From positions 30,078 through 94,077 of the forward strand of contig CAZTZY010000001.1 in assembly GCA_964617765.1 (NCBI GenBank): 64,000 bases of DNA, given 5' to 3'. Shown here one piece after another: positions 39,201 through 47,137 of this stretch (within the stretch, counting starts at the first letter, position 1; each line of letters starts with the position of its first letter). The translations under genes were made by a program, and so were the position numbers. Origin of the DNA: CAZTZY01 sp964617765 (lineage in GTDB: Bacteria > Pseudomonadota > Gammaproteobacteria > Pseudomonadales > DT-91). The notes under the pieces are model-generated. The model was not told the DNA's origin and did no database searches. It worked only from the letters and a program-made list of their open reading frames with translations.

Positions 39201-40319
39201 ACCACTAAAGTGATTTTTCTTTCCGCTTTGGTCAATCCATGTTGATATACTTCCACTGCCCGGTAAATTACTACCGTTTAACCATAATTCCGTAGCAGAT
39301 GATCCATCCACACCACCTACACCACCGGGACCACTAATATTTTCTGTCACGGTAAAGGCAGGAATTGCCAAATCAGCATATAAGCCTTCAGCATTGGTAA
39401 CACGAATATAACAATCTGAATAATCTTGCCCCAAAACCAGTTGTTTTAAAGCAAATGCGTTATTTCCAACAACCGCATTTTGGGAAACAGGCGCAGGACC
39501 ACAACTACCACCTATCACAATAGCCGTAAGACTTAACTGAGAAGAGCTGAATATAAAATTAGGCGTTAACCCCTGACTTAATGGTGTTACAAACGCCAAT
39601 TTGGGGTATTGCGTATTAACTACTTGCCAGGAGACCGTCGAAGAGTTGACTGGACCTGCAAAATTTGTGTCACCCGACGCAGTAGCGTATACCGAACAAG
39701 TTCCGCTAGCACCCGGAACATGATGAATGAGTACCGCATTAATATCTGTACTTACTTTTGAACAAATAAGTGGCGTAGTTACAGTAAAGGAAAGTGTATT
39801 AGATGATGTTAATGCACTTGCCGCACCATCTGTCGTTTTAGTATTGGCATAAACCCAATAATCCGCATCCACATCATCATGCGCACCCGGGTTTACCACT
39901 GTTACCACTTGATTCAGTTTTATGTAACGCGTTTCATCCCTCGATGTATTGTCGTTATCGGCATGGCCAGAAACCGTACAACGTGTAGTACCACCAGCAG
40001 CATTACCCGCCTTCATAACAATATTGACATTAACCCTCGCATCACCACAACCACCACTGGCATATTGACTGGTTGCGCCGCCCGAAAGTGTACAGCCCCC
40101 TGAAGTTTGCACATTGGCATCAGCTCCACACCATGCATATCCCCAAAACTCATAATCGTTATTTGCATCAACAGAGCCTATTGTTGCCAAGCTATTTGCC
40201 GAACCACCGCTCCCGGGGAAACCACCGTTAAATGAAACGTATATCCCGCCATATGCATTACTTCCCAGAAGCAAGGCACCCAAGATTAAACCTGTAGATT
40301 TAACAAAGAAGCGTTTCAT
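33291..40319 (-). CDS. Giant multidomain surface protein (about 2,342 aa)
   Basis: I start at the ATG at 40319 (GAAGG upstream, signal peptide MKRFFVKSTGLILGALLLGS ending NAYG). The frame remains open to 40457, but that extension lacks export features. Order: Cys-rich domain (24-130, ending RYIKLNQVV, shared with the 4790-8686 protein); LamG-like lectin domain (about 340-545); an associated beta-rich domain to 700; a Pmp-type beta-helix with many GGAI/F-x-x-N repeats (706-1196); an inserted module (1196-1406, PFTSLAEARWWV to LWVRSGSFG); helix end with CDIGSYE; thrombospondin-3 calcium repeats (1523-1683, DTDGDGLVDGVDNCP and similar); a second beta-helix (1683-2270) ending CDIGAFEFNN; and a hydrophobic-basic tail (YFMLFLLSMLGVARMRKQ). 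Probably a calcium-dependent adhesin or filament at the cell surface. Confidence 0.82.
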   Translation of the reverse strand: MKRFFVKSTGLILGALLLGSNAYGGIYVSFNGGFPGSGGSANSLATIGSVDANNDYEFWGYAWCGADANVQTSGGCTLSGGATSQYASGGCGDARVNVNIVMKAGNAAGGTTRCTVSGHADNDNTSRDETRYIKLNQVVTVVNPGAHDDVDADYWVYANTKTTDGAASALTSSNTLSFTVTTPLICSKVSTDINAVLIHHVPGASGTCSVYATASGDTNFAGPVNSSTVSWQVVNTQYPKLAFVTPLSQGLTPNFIFSSSQLSLTAIVIGGSCGPAPVSQNAVVGNNAFALKQLVLGQDYSDCYIRVTNAEGLYADLAIPAFTVTENISGPGGVGGVDGSSATELWLNGSNLPGSGSISTWIDQSGKKNHFSGGIAPTVTTLNGFYAASFSNAANTHLNHADPLLSRSVFTVYNDTSTLGAVTFLANDNYWWHGAANDTALFDTNAHANVRGGSNGINGNYYTATMGPARPDAASVMSFILTGVPSPNSLGGNSNWRLGADRDCCTGRSINGAMAEMIMYTTAVNNAQRTIIENYLSTKYNIALAVGVQVYTLGAGYGGTTYKYEMAGIGQAADGSNHLNAKSSLISMTNPSGMINSEYVMWAHDNASASFQATDVPVGVSQRIGRKWRVRNSGISGVDLKFHVSELPGFSTMCFDKNNVRLLVDSDGAFNAGATVQSGAYNAKTQTITFANVSITDGYFISIGVGGSAGTTYVTTKGAGTKDGSNWLNACTFDGALNSPRLAGDIVKLARGVYKPTATIFIKAGITVIGGYEGVLTTEASDPENYETIISGDLDSNDESLGNIIMYHRDIKGTNLTRLFNITNVPNPVTLQGFYVTGMSQGTLHDHGSVVWQENSTVNYTKMKIFGNRAQELGGALLVYNSSTANITDSIFLGNVGEEGGAIWVGTNSTANVTNSQFTNNQSLFLGNRGTSNKFRGGAIAVDYASTLDIKTSTFIGNNTLNSNNGLGVTGTGGAITLDGEGTGGSKLIIADSSFSFNSARDGGGAIHAWPTFLSMNITNTDFSFNTAVRGSGGSYPASGGAIHAEGSATATQGVVNITDCEFEKNNAKDLGGAIFFTGNGVDNYITSNIKRSTFISNSAGWGGAVFAWQFGAGTLNSNNIENSTFTANLATIDYAGAIAAVNGTNMTVNHSTLYANMATGNGGGIKVRDAGTDVIVKNSLLVDNLASGGAILGNTGTVGLPFTSLAEARWWVQSGSGAAGVYNFNIGGNTFSTYVDGNGYVLVAGTNGTLVVNAPLTATTALTAPTVADKILTPAVLAVLDINELRITATTVKVAPAANVDVTSTNATNIARLKANQTLGNNFDLTNTTNAVVWAGTAQAGSFTNATCSDWGLPNGTSLSSNILGHCGNGTNGFHWQPYRAVETVTWANQAAGDIINLWVRSGSFGRGNNIENSVAITATGFNLIGFNGKSGWQNIGTQDQNPTALVPANSFVSPATLIGNIINTTLDVNGGSTRSFSLSSNGGSGSSAYNKVTAGCLPADQRGQSRTLTAKCDIGSYEAIKTDTDGDGLVDGVDNCPLLSNVAQTNTDGDNMGDLCDPDKDNDGVLNANDFYELTSLGGRLDTDHDGIPDTCDAGCASATPVAMVSDTDDDGDSITDGSDNCPTASNSTQSNADADAYGDACDADIDGDGVLNIADNCPTVSNALQIDSDGNGLGDDCNALFVKTLSSGLGDCSTWGNACAGGSNAEFQAAIDSAFAKNATLIYIAKGVYRPSATVNLKKGLQIYGGFSGTDELYYYQADPVHNLTIITGDKDSNDTVDSNGITQLTTNQVGTNLVQILNADGLTTTSEATVSLTGVNLTGAASNSALHVKDSRVRIAEVNFYGNKAVNGGGLFMESNAFAVVSDSIFAGNLSTGDVSAPFDGGGAAYVSGTGSELTLTNTQFTNNKSTFAGGALSVVSNAKATLRDCLLQSNQAVDSGGAIYANGSSAFYVVGSTFSGNSTATAAVDTGGGAIRLSSAFQTAYIGTSDFIGNTSALEGGAIHISSSAVSAVTIEDSLFKTNTSTGAGGAIGVGNAAGQATVTASRNSFISNTGTSGGAIRLAGAVGNQLVLDNSTFYDNRSSANGGAINLDLGADAVMSHVTVLQNIATGNGGGIRVDNAGSLLNIKNSLLVGNTSSGSSGGNNISISSGGYTDSGYNLIGYGAASGLFTGGLSNVTPTLPSKKAVAATIDSIITPALTDYSGLHKSIALTATSEARDVIPNGTNGCVTSAGYDERGFDRPDMVDVTDPEQKNDVRKCDIGAFEFNNAYRVDCYAEDGLRPDQGSGYGYYYCPDGTTPSAGELANNVFVGRVDYFMLFLLSMLGVARMRKQQYKRKICR

Positions 40320-40910
40320 CGTAACTACCTTCGAATCAAATATATTATTATTTTTACTATCAGGAATTACAGTGAATCGTTTCAGGCTGGAATTTATACC
40401 CCCCAACACCTGACACACAGACGATACTTTACTGATGGTTTTATTGTTCTTATTCATAGGGTTACACCCTCATCACTATCAGTTTTCACTGTAAAAAATT
40501 ATTATTGTTTATTAGGCAGACTTTTCTAACCATTTTTTAAATAGACGTACCTAAACATAATTCTATAATAGCCTGCTGTAACTGCAAGCTATTACTACCG
40601 CATATCACTAAACGATATAAACAAACACACTTAAAAACATTTACCGCATAAAACCAACCCAACATCTATTCATTTAAATTTTTCCTTAAAAACCAACATC
40701 TTAAATATTATAAAAATCGCGGATTTTCAGAACCCTTAATGTAAACCAGAAAAAAATATCTCAACTATGGCTGTATATCCAAAACAGATTCTGTCTGCAA
40801 TGTAACTATAGACCGCGCTATAACATACATTGTGAAAAAGAGACTATTGGCTATTTATGGAAAACCAAAGGCAGCGCGGGCATCAGGCTAGCCATTACTA
40901 GAGGAGATAA
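40320..40910. promoter_or_regulatory. Leader/intergenic region upstream of the giant surface protein gene
   Basis: About 590 bases without a convincing gene. The first 138 bases (40320-40457) are open in the giant gene's frame but encode no signal-like sequence, so they are probably 5' untranslated. The rest is A+T-rich and should contain the promoter on the minus strand; I could not single out a reliable -35/-10 pair. No tandem repeats or other strong hairpins were seen. Confidence 0.4.
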
Positions 40911-40936
40911 AAAAAGGCCGCATTAGCGACCTTTTT
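40911..40936 (-). terminator. Rho-independent terminator of the DUF1329 gene
   Basis: AAAAAGGCCGC pairs with GCGACCTTTTT around an ATTA loop, with one internal mismatch. On the minus strand it ends in a seven-base T-run. It starts 16 bases past the stop at 40952. Confidence 0.8.
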
Positions 40937-40951
40937 ATTTTAAGGAGGGTA

Positions 40952-42334
40952 TTACTTACCCATAGAACGGAGGTTTGATGGAGAGTAATAAGCATCGCCT
41001 TGTGGCTTGGCCATAAAATCCATTGGTGCAGTTTCGTTAACCAACCGCGCACTGATATAACCGCCTGATTGCAGGTCATGGAAAGTTTGCGCACGCGCAA
41101 CAAAGCCTTGAACTGAATAATCATAGAGGGTATTCAATATACCTACACGCCATAACTCACCACGACCGTCGTAGCTTTCCAGCAAACCGATCTGCCAGCT
41201 GTCTTCATCGATGTAAAAACGACGTTTGGCATAAACATGGCGTTCGCCTTGTTTCAGGGTAGCCTCGACAATCCAGACTCGATGCAATTCATAACGCATA
41301 TAATCGGGGTTGGCATGACCTTTCATCAACAGGGTATCGTACTTCACTTTTGGATCATCAAACTTGTAGCTATGGTAAGGGATATAAATTTCTTTCTTAC
41401 CCACCAATTTCCAGTCATAACGAACCAGTGCACCATTAAAACCTAATGAATCATCAACTGTGACTAGCCCACCAGGACCATCCGGGGTATCAAAGCCAAC
41501 AGTAGGTGCACGACGCACACGACGCGAACCCGGAATATATACCCACGCCTTACGCTCATCCTTGACCTGGTTCAGTGCTTCATGAACGATAGTTTGCTGA
41601 CCCTTTTGACGATCCGGCAATTCAACAATAACGTGAACATACGCAGCGTTGATACCAATCGCTTCATCCACTTTTCCCACTTTATTTTCTTTATAGGAGA
41701 ACGGGAATTCACCAATATATTTTTGGCGGCGCATTTGACGGTTATCGTTCAAATACACGGCTACGTCGTCCATTGTACCCATCATGGTTGGCGTAGGATG
41801 AACAATACGTGCATTCCAGATAGTTTCTGCGCCATCTTTGGGCATAGGGAATGGAATGCCGCCTGTGTACTTTGACAATCCATCAAGACCGTTGACGAAT
41901 TGGGTATTTATCGCATTCCACGCCGTACGCTCTTCAGTGAGTGCATTATAGCGACCATCACGGTGAGTCGGGTAAACGGGTATTTTAAAGGTAGCAGGGA
42001 ATTTCTTGATCAAGGCTTTTTGGCCTTCACTCAATTTGGCTGCGTATTTTTCAACATTAGTGGCATCGATAGTGAACAACGGCTTTTCACTGCCAAAAGG
42101 ATCAGGATAAACATCACCAGGACCTGAATACTTTAAACCTGCCGGCAAACCGAGCATTGAGCCTGTCCAGGCCGGAATAGTGCCGTCTGCATTGCCTTTT
42201 TTCTCTGCACCCATTGGGGTTAATTCTTCACCACCCAATTTGGCAGCATCGGCTGGGGATACTTTCGCATAAACCACCGGACTTGCTAAAGAGCAACTGA
42301 CCAATGCACTGGCGATAACCTTTTTATAATTCAT
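40952..42334 (-). CDS. DUF1329 family outer-membrane/periplasmic protein
   Basis: 460 residues with a signal peptide (ending VVYA at about 23) followed by KVSPADAAKLGGEELTPMGA and GTIPAWTGS, which mark the DUF1329 family (LolB/LppX-like fold, common in Pseudomonas relatives). Other family-typical segments are RRAPTVGFDTPDGPGG, DDSLGFNGALVRYDWKLVGK and HRVWIVEATLK. DUF1329 proteins are envelope proteins often co-occurring with DUF1302 proteins and linked to hydrophobic compound handling, but no DUF1302 gene is adjacent here. GAGAGG precedes the ATG. The gene is monocistronic, with a terminator downstream and a divergent kdsD operon upstream. Confidence 0.85.
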   Translation of the reverse strand: MNYKKVIASALVSCSLASPVVYAKVSPADAAKLGGEELTPMGAEKKGNADGTIPAWTGSMLGLPAGLKYSGPGDVYPDPFGSEKPLFTIDATNVEKYAAKLSEGQKALIKKFPATFKIPVYPTHRDGRYNALTEERTAWNAINTQFVNGLDGLSKYTGGIPFPMPKDGAETIWNARIVHPTPTMMGTMDDVAVYLNDNRQMRRQKYIGEFPFSYKENKVGKVDEAIGINAAYVHVIVELPDRQKGQQTIVHEALNQVKDERKAWVYIPGSRRVRRAPTVGFDTPDGPGGLVTVDDSLGFNGALVRYDWKLVGKKEIYIPYHSYKFDDPKVKYDTLLMKGHANPDYMRYELHRVWIVEATLKQGERHVYAKRRFYIDEDSWQIGLLESYDGRGELWRVGILNTLYDYSVQGFVARAQTFHDLQSGGYISARLVNETAPMDFMAKPQGDAYYSPSNLRSMGK

Positions 42335-42678
42335 ACAGGCCTCTCATTGATTATATTTTTGCAACAAAGAACTTACTTACAAAACAATAAAACGTATTAT
42401 TTTTATGCTTTTATAGGCAGGTTGTCTGCTACGCCTTTCGTCTATCAAGACAATATCATAGCGGCTAAATCAACAATGGCTAGTATAAAACGGCAGAAAA
42501 TTATTATTTTTTATAGGTATTTTGCCCTCATTGGAAAAACTGGATGTGTTTGTTTTTTATTGACCCATAAAATTAGTCTCAACGCCTGCAAATAGGCGGC
42601 TATCACACAAAGACTTTCTTTTTTTCTCTTGCAGCGTTTACTATGCGCTTTTATTTGATTGCTCGCTGAGTTGTTATT
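42335..42678. promoter_or_regulatory. Divergent intergenic region between the DUF1329 gene and kdsD
   Basis: 344 bases with no gene. It must carry the promoters of two divergent transcripts. A possible sigma-70 element for kdsD is TTGCAG (42629-42634), a 17-base spacer and TATTTG (42652-42657), but the -10 match is weak. No operator-like inverted repeat was seen. Confidence 0.35.
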
Positions 42679-43647
42679 ATGCCTATAAATTTTACCGATT
42701 CTGCCCTGCGTACCATCGATATAGAGATTGATGCCATAAAGGCACTAAAACCCAGAATTGATGCCAGCTTCTCCAAAGCATGTCAGCTAATGCTCAATTG
42801 TAAGGGACGAGTTGTTGTCACTGGCATGGGCAAATCCGGTCATATAGGCCATAAAATTGCCGCAACTCTTGCCAGCACTGGCACACCGGCTTTTTTTGTT
42901 CACCCGGGCGAGGCCAGTCATGGTGATTTAGGCATGATTACCAGTCAGGATGTTGTTCTGGCTCTTTCCAATTCTGGCACCACAGCTGAAGTGCTGACTA
43001 TTGTGCCTTTAATAAAACGTATGGGTGCGCAATTAATCAGTATGACCGGAAACCCCGAATCTACACTGGCTCAGGCATCAGAAGCTCATCTTGATGCCAG
43101 TGTTTCCCGTGAAGCTTGTCCCCACGACCTGGCTCCTACATCCAGCACCACTGTTTGCCTGGTACTGGGTGATGCCTTGGCAGTTTCATTATTAGAGGCT
43201 CGTGGCTTCACCGCTGAAGACTTCGCTTTTTCACATCCAGGTGGTGCATTAGGCAGGAAATTATTATTGAAAGTGTCCGATATCATGAGCAAGGGAGCAG
43301 AAATTCCTTTTGTGTATGACGACTCGTTGACCAAAGAGGCACTTTATGAAATGAGCGCCAAAGGCTTGGGAATGACCACTATTTTAAATAAGGATGGCAG
43401 TTTGCTCGGTATTTTTACTGATGGCGATTTGCGACGCTGCCTCGATATGGAGCACGACCTGAAAACAACACCTATTACCGAATTAATGACTTCTCAATGT
43501 AAAACCATAGGGCCGGACCTGCTTGCCGTAGAAGCATTAAACATGATGGAAAAAAGCACTATTACCTCTTTAGTGGTAACGGATAAGAACCGCAAACCCG
43601 TGGGCGTAATTCATATGCATCAAATCCTGAAGGCCGGTGTTGCCTAA
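42679..43647 (+). CDS. kdsD: Arabinose-5-phosphate isomerase
   Basis: 322 residues. An N-terminal SIS sugar isomerase domain includes GMGKSGHIGHKIAATLASTG, HPGEASHGDLG, SNSGTTAEVL and the SHPGGALGRKLLLKV segment. Two CBS domains follow (about 210-320: PFVYDDSL and TDGDLRRCLD; ITSLVVTDKNRKPVGVIHMH). It converts ribulose 5-phosphate to arabinose 5-phosphate, the first step of Kdo synthesis for LPS. It heads the lpt operon, and lptC follows after six bases. The Kdo-8-phosphate phosphatase gene kdsC, often located between kdsD and lptC in gammaproteobacteria, is absent here. Confidence 0.95.
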   Translation: MPINFTDSALRTIDIEIDAIKALKPRIDASFSKACQLMLNCKGRVVVTGMGKSGHIGHKIAATLASTGTPAFFVHPGEASHGDLGMITSQDVVLALSNSGTTAEVLTIVPLIKRMGAQLISMTGNPESTLAQASEAHLDASVSREACPHDLAPTSSTTVCLVLGDALAVSLLEARGFTAEDFAFSHPGGALGRKLLLKVSDIMSKGAEIPFVYDDSLTKEALYEMSAKGLGMTTILNKDGSLLGIFTDGDLRRCLDMEHDLKTTPITELMTSQCKTIGPDLLAVEALNMMEKSTITSLVVTDKNRKPVGVIHMHQILKAGVA

Positions 43648-43653
43648 GCCCTC

Positions 43654-44229
43654 ATGAAAAGGCGACTTTTGCTGATTTTTGTCATTCTGAGTAGCATAGT
43701 ATTAAGTTATTACTACGAACCTGACATGAGCACTTTTGTAGATAAAACTAAAAACAATAACCAGACTGCGGAGACTAACTTTTATCTGCGTAATCTTGAA
43801 ACCCGTACATTCAATTTACAGGGTTTACACACCAATACCTTGACAGCAATGAATGCCACTCAATTAGATGGGCAAAAACAAATTTCTCTTGATCATCCTC
43901 AAATGCTGATTGGATTGCAATTGGCCCCTTGGGCTGCCAATGCGGTCTATGGAGTGACCAACGAAAATCTTAAAAAAGTGACATTTCAGGAAAATGTAAA
44001 ATTGTCACGTATAGATGGTGTTGCCGATGTCAGCACTGAAATACTGGTATTTGATAGCACAGATGAGGTAGCCTACACACAATCTCCTGTACAAATTCTG
44101 GCTCGCGGCAGTGAAACGACTGCCGATGGAGTTCATATAGATTTGAAGCGTGAAATCATCCAACTGAAAAACAATGTTAAAACCTATTATGCACCTCAAA
44201 AACCTGACCATCCTCTCTCTCATCATTAG
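43654..44229 (+). CDS. lptC: LPS export protein LptC
   Basis: 191 residues, the usual size for LptC. A single N-terminal membrane anchor (about 4-20, LLLIFVILSSIVLSYYY) is followed by a periplasmic beta-jellyroll with alternating hydrophobic residues. It receives LPS from the LptB2FG transporter in the inner membrane and passes it to LptA. It lies between kdsD and lptA, and its 3' end overlaps the lptA start. Sequence conservation in LptC is low, so the call leans on size, topology and position. Confidence 0.88.
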   Translation: MKRRLLLIFVILSSIVLSYYYEPDMSTFVDKTKNNNQTAETNFYLRNLETRTFNLQGLHTNTLTAMNATQLDGQKQISLDHPQMLIGLQLAPWAANAVYGVTNENLKKVTFQENVKLSRIDGVADVSTEILVFDSTDEVAYTQSPVQILARGSETTADGVHIDLKREIIQLKNNVKTYYAPQKPDHPLSHH

Positions 44230-44713
44230 TGTTAATGCACTGGCCTTGCCTGATGACCAATATCAACCTATTGAAATACATGCTGATAGCGCTATACGTC
44301 ATGAGAAAGAAGGCTTGACCACATATCAGGGCAATGTATTTATGAAACAAGGCAGCTTGCAGGTAGAAGCAGGGAGCATTACCGTTAGCAATATGAGCAA
44401 TCAGGGTGCAACCAATCTGGTTGCCACTGGCAATCCTGCCAAATTCCAGCAACAACCCACCGCCGATAAAGATATCGTCTATGCATCTGCGAATACTATT
44501 AATTATAACCTTGATGCGGGGCGAATCGAATTAGCCGGCGAGGCAAAATTAACCCAGGGTGAAGCAAGAATTTCGAGTGACAATATTGTCTATCTTACAG
44601 ATGAACAGGTATTTAAGGCAGAAAAATCTAGCGAGGATGGAATAAGGACGACGCAACGAGTACAGGTCATTATCCCCGCCAAGAAAAAACAACCAGAAGC
44701 AACAACTCCCTGA
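44174..44713 (+). CDS. lptA: LPS periplasmic bridge protein LptA
   Basis: Up to 179 residues. The start could be the ATG at 44174 or the one at 44189 (MHLKNLTILSLIISVNALA), both inside lptC. A signal peptide ending ALA is followed by the OstA-type jellyroll with PIEIHADSAIRHEKEGLTTY, GNVFMKQGSLQVEAG and ARISSDNIVYLTDEQ. LptA proteins polymerise into the bridge that carries LPS across the periplasm from LptC to LptD. It is followed two bases later by lptB. Confidence 0.92.
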   Translation: MLKPIMHLKNLTILSLIISVNALALPDDQYQPIEIHADSAIRHEKEGLTTYQGNVFMKQGSLQVEAGSITVSNMSNQGATNLVATGNPAKFQQQPTADKDIVYASANTINYNLDAGRIELAGEAKLTQGEARISSDNIVYLTDEQVFKAEKSSEDGIRTTQRVQVIIPAKKKQPEATTP

Positions 44714-44715
44714 TC

Positions 44716-45441
44716 ATGGCTATTTTATCTGCCACACATCTAGCCAAAAGCTATAAAGGCCGCGCTGTCGTTAAAGACGTTTCCATTGAAGTTAAAACAG
44801 GCCAGATAGTAGGTTTGCTTGGCCCAAATGGTGCCGGTAAAACCACCTGTTTTTATATGATTGTTGGCATAATCGCCGCTGATAAAGGCGAGATACACAT
44901 TGATGGCAAGAACCTGACTAACATGCCAATTCATGGGCGAGCCAAAGCTGGTATAGGTTACCTGCCACAGGAGGCCTCTATCTTTCGAAAATTAAGCGTC
45001 GAGGATAATATTCTGGCTCTTCTTGAAACGCGCAAGGAACTCTCAAAAACGCAACAACACGAAAGACTGGAAGAGTTGCTTCAGGAATTTCACATCACAC
45101 ACATTCGTAAAAACCTGGGGATGTCACTCTCTGGTGGGGAACGCAGAAGGGTAGAAATTGCCCGGGCACTGGCTGTTGACCCTGAGTTTATTCTGCTCGA
45201 TGAACCTTTTGCAGGCGTTGACCCCATTTCAATAGGCGATATTAAAAACATCATCCGCCATCTCCAAAACAAAGGCATTGGTGTTTTAATTACCGATCAC
45301 AACGTACGCGATACCCTCGATATTTGCGAGCAAGCTTATATCGTTGGCGAAGGCTATATTATTGCCAGTGGCGATCCGCAATCTGTGTTGAATGATCAAA
45401 AAGTCCGGGATATTTATCTGGGTGAGCAGTTCAGGCTCTAG
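44716..45441 (+). CDS. lptB: LPS export ABC transporter ATP-binding protein LptB
   Basis: 241 residues with all ABC motifs: Walker A GPNGAGKTTCFYM, Q-loop near GYLPQEASIF, signature LSGGERRRVEIARAL, Walker B FILLDEPFAGVDPIS and the switch His in ITDHNVRDTL. It powers LPS extraction from the inner membrane with LptFG. It is the last lpt gene. About 200 bases without a gene follow before rpoN, so rpoN may have a promoter of its own. Confidence 0.96.
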   Translation: MAILSATHLAKSYKGRAVVKDVSIEVKTGQIVGLLGPNGAGKTTCFYMIVGIIAADKGEIHIDGKNLTNMPIHGRAKAGIGYLPQEASIFRKLSVEDNILALLETRKELSKTQQHERLEELLQEFHITHIRKNLGMSLSGGERRRVEIARALAVDPEFILLDEPFAGVDPISIGDIKNIIRHLQNKGIGVLITDHNVRDTLDICEQAYIVGEGYIIASGDPQSVLNDQKVRDIYLGEQFRL

Positions 45442-45640
45442 ACCTTACCTTTCCAAGATATCCCGCTAAAAACTCACCACACACGAACAATTATTAATAC
45501 TCTTTAATAAGCATTTTATTTGCCAACTTTTCATTGATTAGCAAAATATCGCTAGCTACACTAAAATTAACATCAAACAGTAAACGCTATGTTCACAGTG
45601 GAAGGTGAACTCCTTTGAATCAAGAGAATATAGCCTCCCC

Positions 45641-47137
45641 ATGAAACAAACCTTGCAGTTAAAAATTGGCCAAAAGCTGTCGATGACTCCGCAGTTGCAG
45701 CAGGCTATTCGTTTACTGCAACTGTCTACACTGGATCTCGAGCAAGAAATTCAGGAAGCATTGGATTCAAACCCCATGCTCGAAGTAGCTGACGAAACCG
45801 AAGACACTCAACCCCCGGATGTTTTCGATACTTTTAGCACCTCTACCACTACTGTCGAATCCCAACACAACGAACAAACTGACCTTAGCTTTGATAATGA
45901 CGCCAGTGATTCTGAACAATGGTCCGAATTGAATTCAGAAGAAATACCCGCTGAAAATCAATGGGATGATAATTTCCAACATAGCTCGAGTTCTTCTTCC
46001 AACAATAATAATGCTGAGTTTTCTGACTTTGACCGCAAGAATACTTCCAGCGAAACACTGCAGGAAAAACTCTATTGGCAGTTGAATCTAACACCACTGG
46101 TTGATAGTGATCGTATTATTGCACTTGCCATTATCGACGCCGTTGCACCCACTGGACTTTTAAGCATCAGCGCCAGGGAAATTTACGAGGGGCTTATTAA
46201 TGAACTGGATATTGAATTTGAAGAACTCGAAGCGGTTCGCCAACTGATTCAGCAATTTGATCCTATAGGTGTAGCCAGTGAAGATTTACGTGAATGTTTA
46301 ATGGTGCAACTCAATCTTCTGCCACCCAAAACACCTTTCTTAAATGATGCAAAATTGATTATTGATCGTTATTTGCATCTATTGGGTAATCACGATTATG
46401 CGCAGTTAAAAAGGCGCACAAAATTTAAGGAAGGCCGACTAAAAGAAACCCTTGAATTAATACAGCGACTGACGCCACACCCCGGCGATGCCATTGATGA
46501 TGGCACTACCGAGTACATCACTCCCGATGTGTATGTAAAAAAACATCAGGATCGCTGGCAAGTTGAACTCAGTAGCGAATGTACTATTAAACTTCGCATT
46601 AATAGTCAGTATGCTTCCTTTATCAAACGTGCAGACAATAGTGATGACAACAATTATTTACGCAATAACTTACAAGAAGCCAGATGGTTCATTAAAAGCC
46701 TGGAAAATCGCAATGAAACTTTAATGAAAGTGGCTAATAAAATCGTTGAATATCAACGCGGTTTTTTTGAATATGGCGAGGAAGCAATGAAACCGCTGAT
46801 ATTGAGTGATATCGCGCGTGATATAGATATGCACGAATCCACCATTTCACGTGTAACAACACGTAAATATATGCATACACCTCGAGGTATTTTTGAGCTC
46901 AAATACTTTTTTTCGAGTCATGTCAGTACTGAATCCGGTGGAGAATGTTCTTCAACTGCCATTCGTGCCATTATCAAAAAATACATTATGGAAGAAAACA
47001 CCAAAAAAACCTTAAGTGATAGCAAAATAGCCGAATTATTATGTGCTGAAGGCATTAATGTTGCCCGACGTACTGTCGCAAAATACCGTGAATCAATGTC
47101 CATCCCACCATCGAATGAGCGCAAACGTTTAATCTAG
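45641..47137 (+). CDS. rpoN: RNA polymerase sigma-54 factor
   Basis: 498 residues from the ATG at 45641. The frame extends to a GTG at 45605, but the family N-terminus MKQTLQLKIGQKLSMTPQLQ fits the ATG. Region I is Gln/Leu-rich (QQAIRLLQLSTLDLEQEIQ), region II is acidic and Ser/Asn-rich (50-130), and the core-binding and helix-turn-helix domains follow (DIDMHESTISRVTTRKYMHT). The RpoN box ARRTVAKYRE lies near the C-terminus. It directs transcription from -24/-12 promoters together with AAA+ activators. In most gammaproteobacteria hpf and ptsN come next; here they are missing. Confidence 0.96.
   Translation: MKQTLQLKIGQKLSMTPQLQQAIRLLQLSTLDLEQEIQEALDSNPMLEVADETEDTQPPDVFDTFSTSTTTVESQHNEQTDLSFDNDASDSEQWSELNSEEIPAENQWDDNFQHSSSSSSNNNNAEFSDFDRKNTSSETLQEKLYWQLNLTPLVDSDRIIALAIIDAVAPTGLLSISAREIYEGLINELDIEFEELEAVRQLIQQFDPIGVASEDLRECLMVQLNLLPPKTPFLNDAKLIIDRYLHLLGNHDYAQLKRRTKFKEGRLKETLELIQRLTPHPGDAIDDGTTEYITPDVYVKKHQDRWQVELSSECTIKLRINSQYASFIKRADNSDDNNYLRNNLQEARWFIKSLENRNETLMKVANKIVEYQRGFFEYGEEAMKPLILSDIARDIDMHESTISRVTTRKYMHTPRGIFELKYFFSSHVSTESGGECSSTAIRAIIKKYIMEENTKKTLSDSKIAELLCAEGINVARRTVAKYRESMSIPPSNERKRLI

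Noticed and set aside
40320..40457. In-frame N-terminal extension of the giant surface protein (46 codons)
   Set aside because: The extension would bury the signal peptide. The ATG at 40319 has a good ribosome site and a complete signal sequence.
45605..45640. GTG start giving a 12-residue longer RpoN
   Set aside because: The conserved sigma-54 N-terminus begins at the ATG at 45641; the extra residues are not part of the family.
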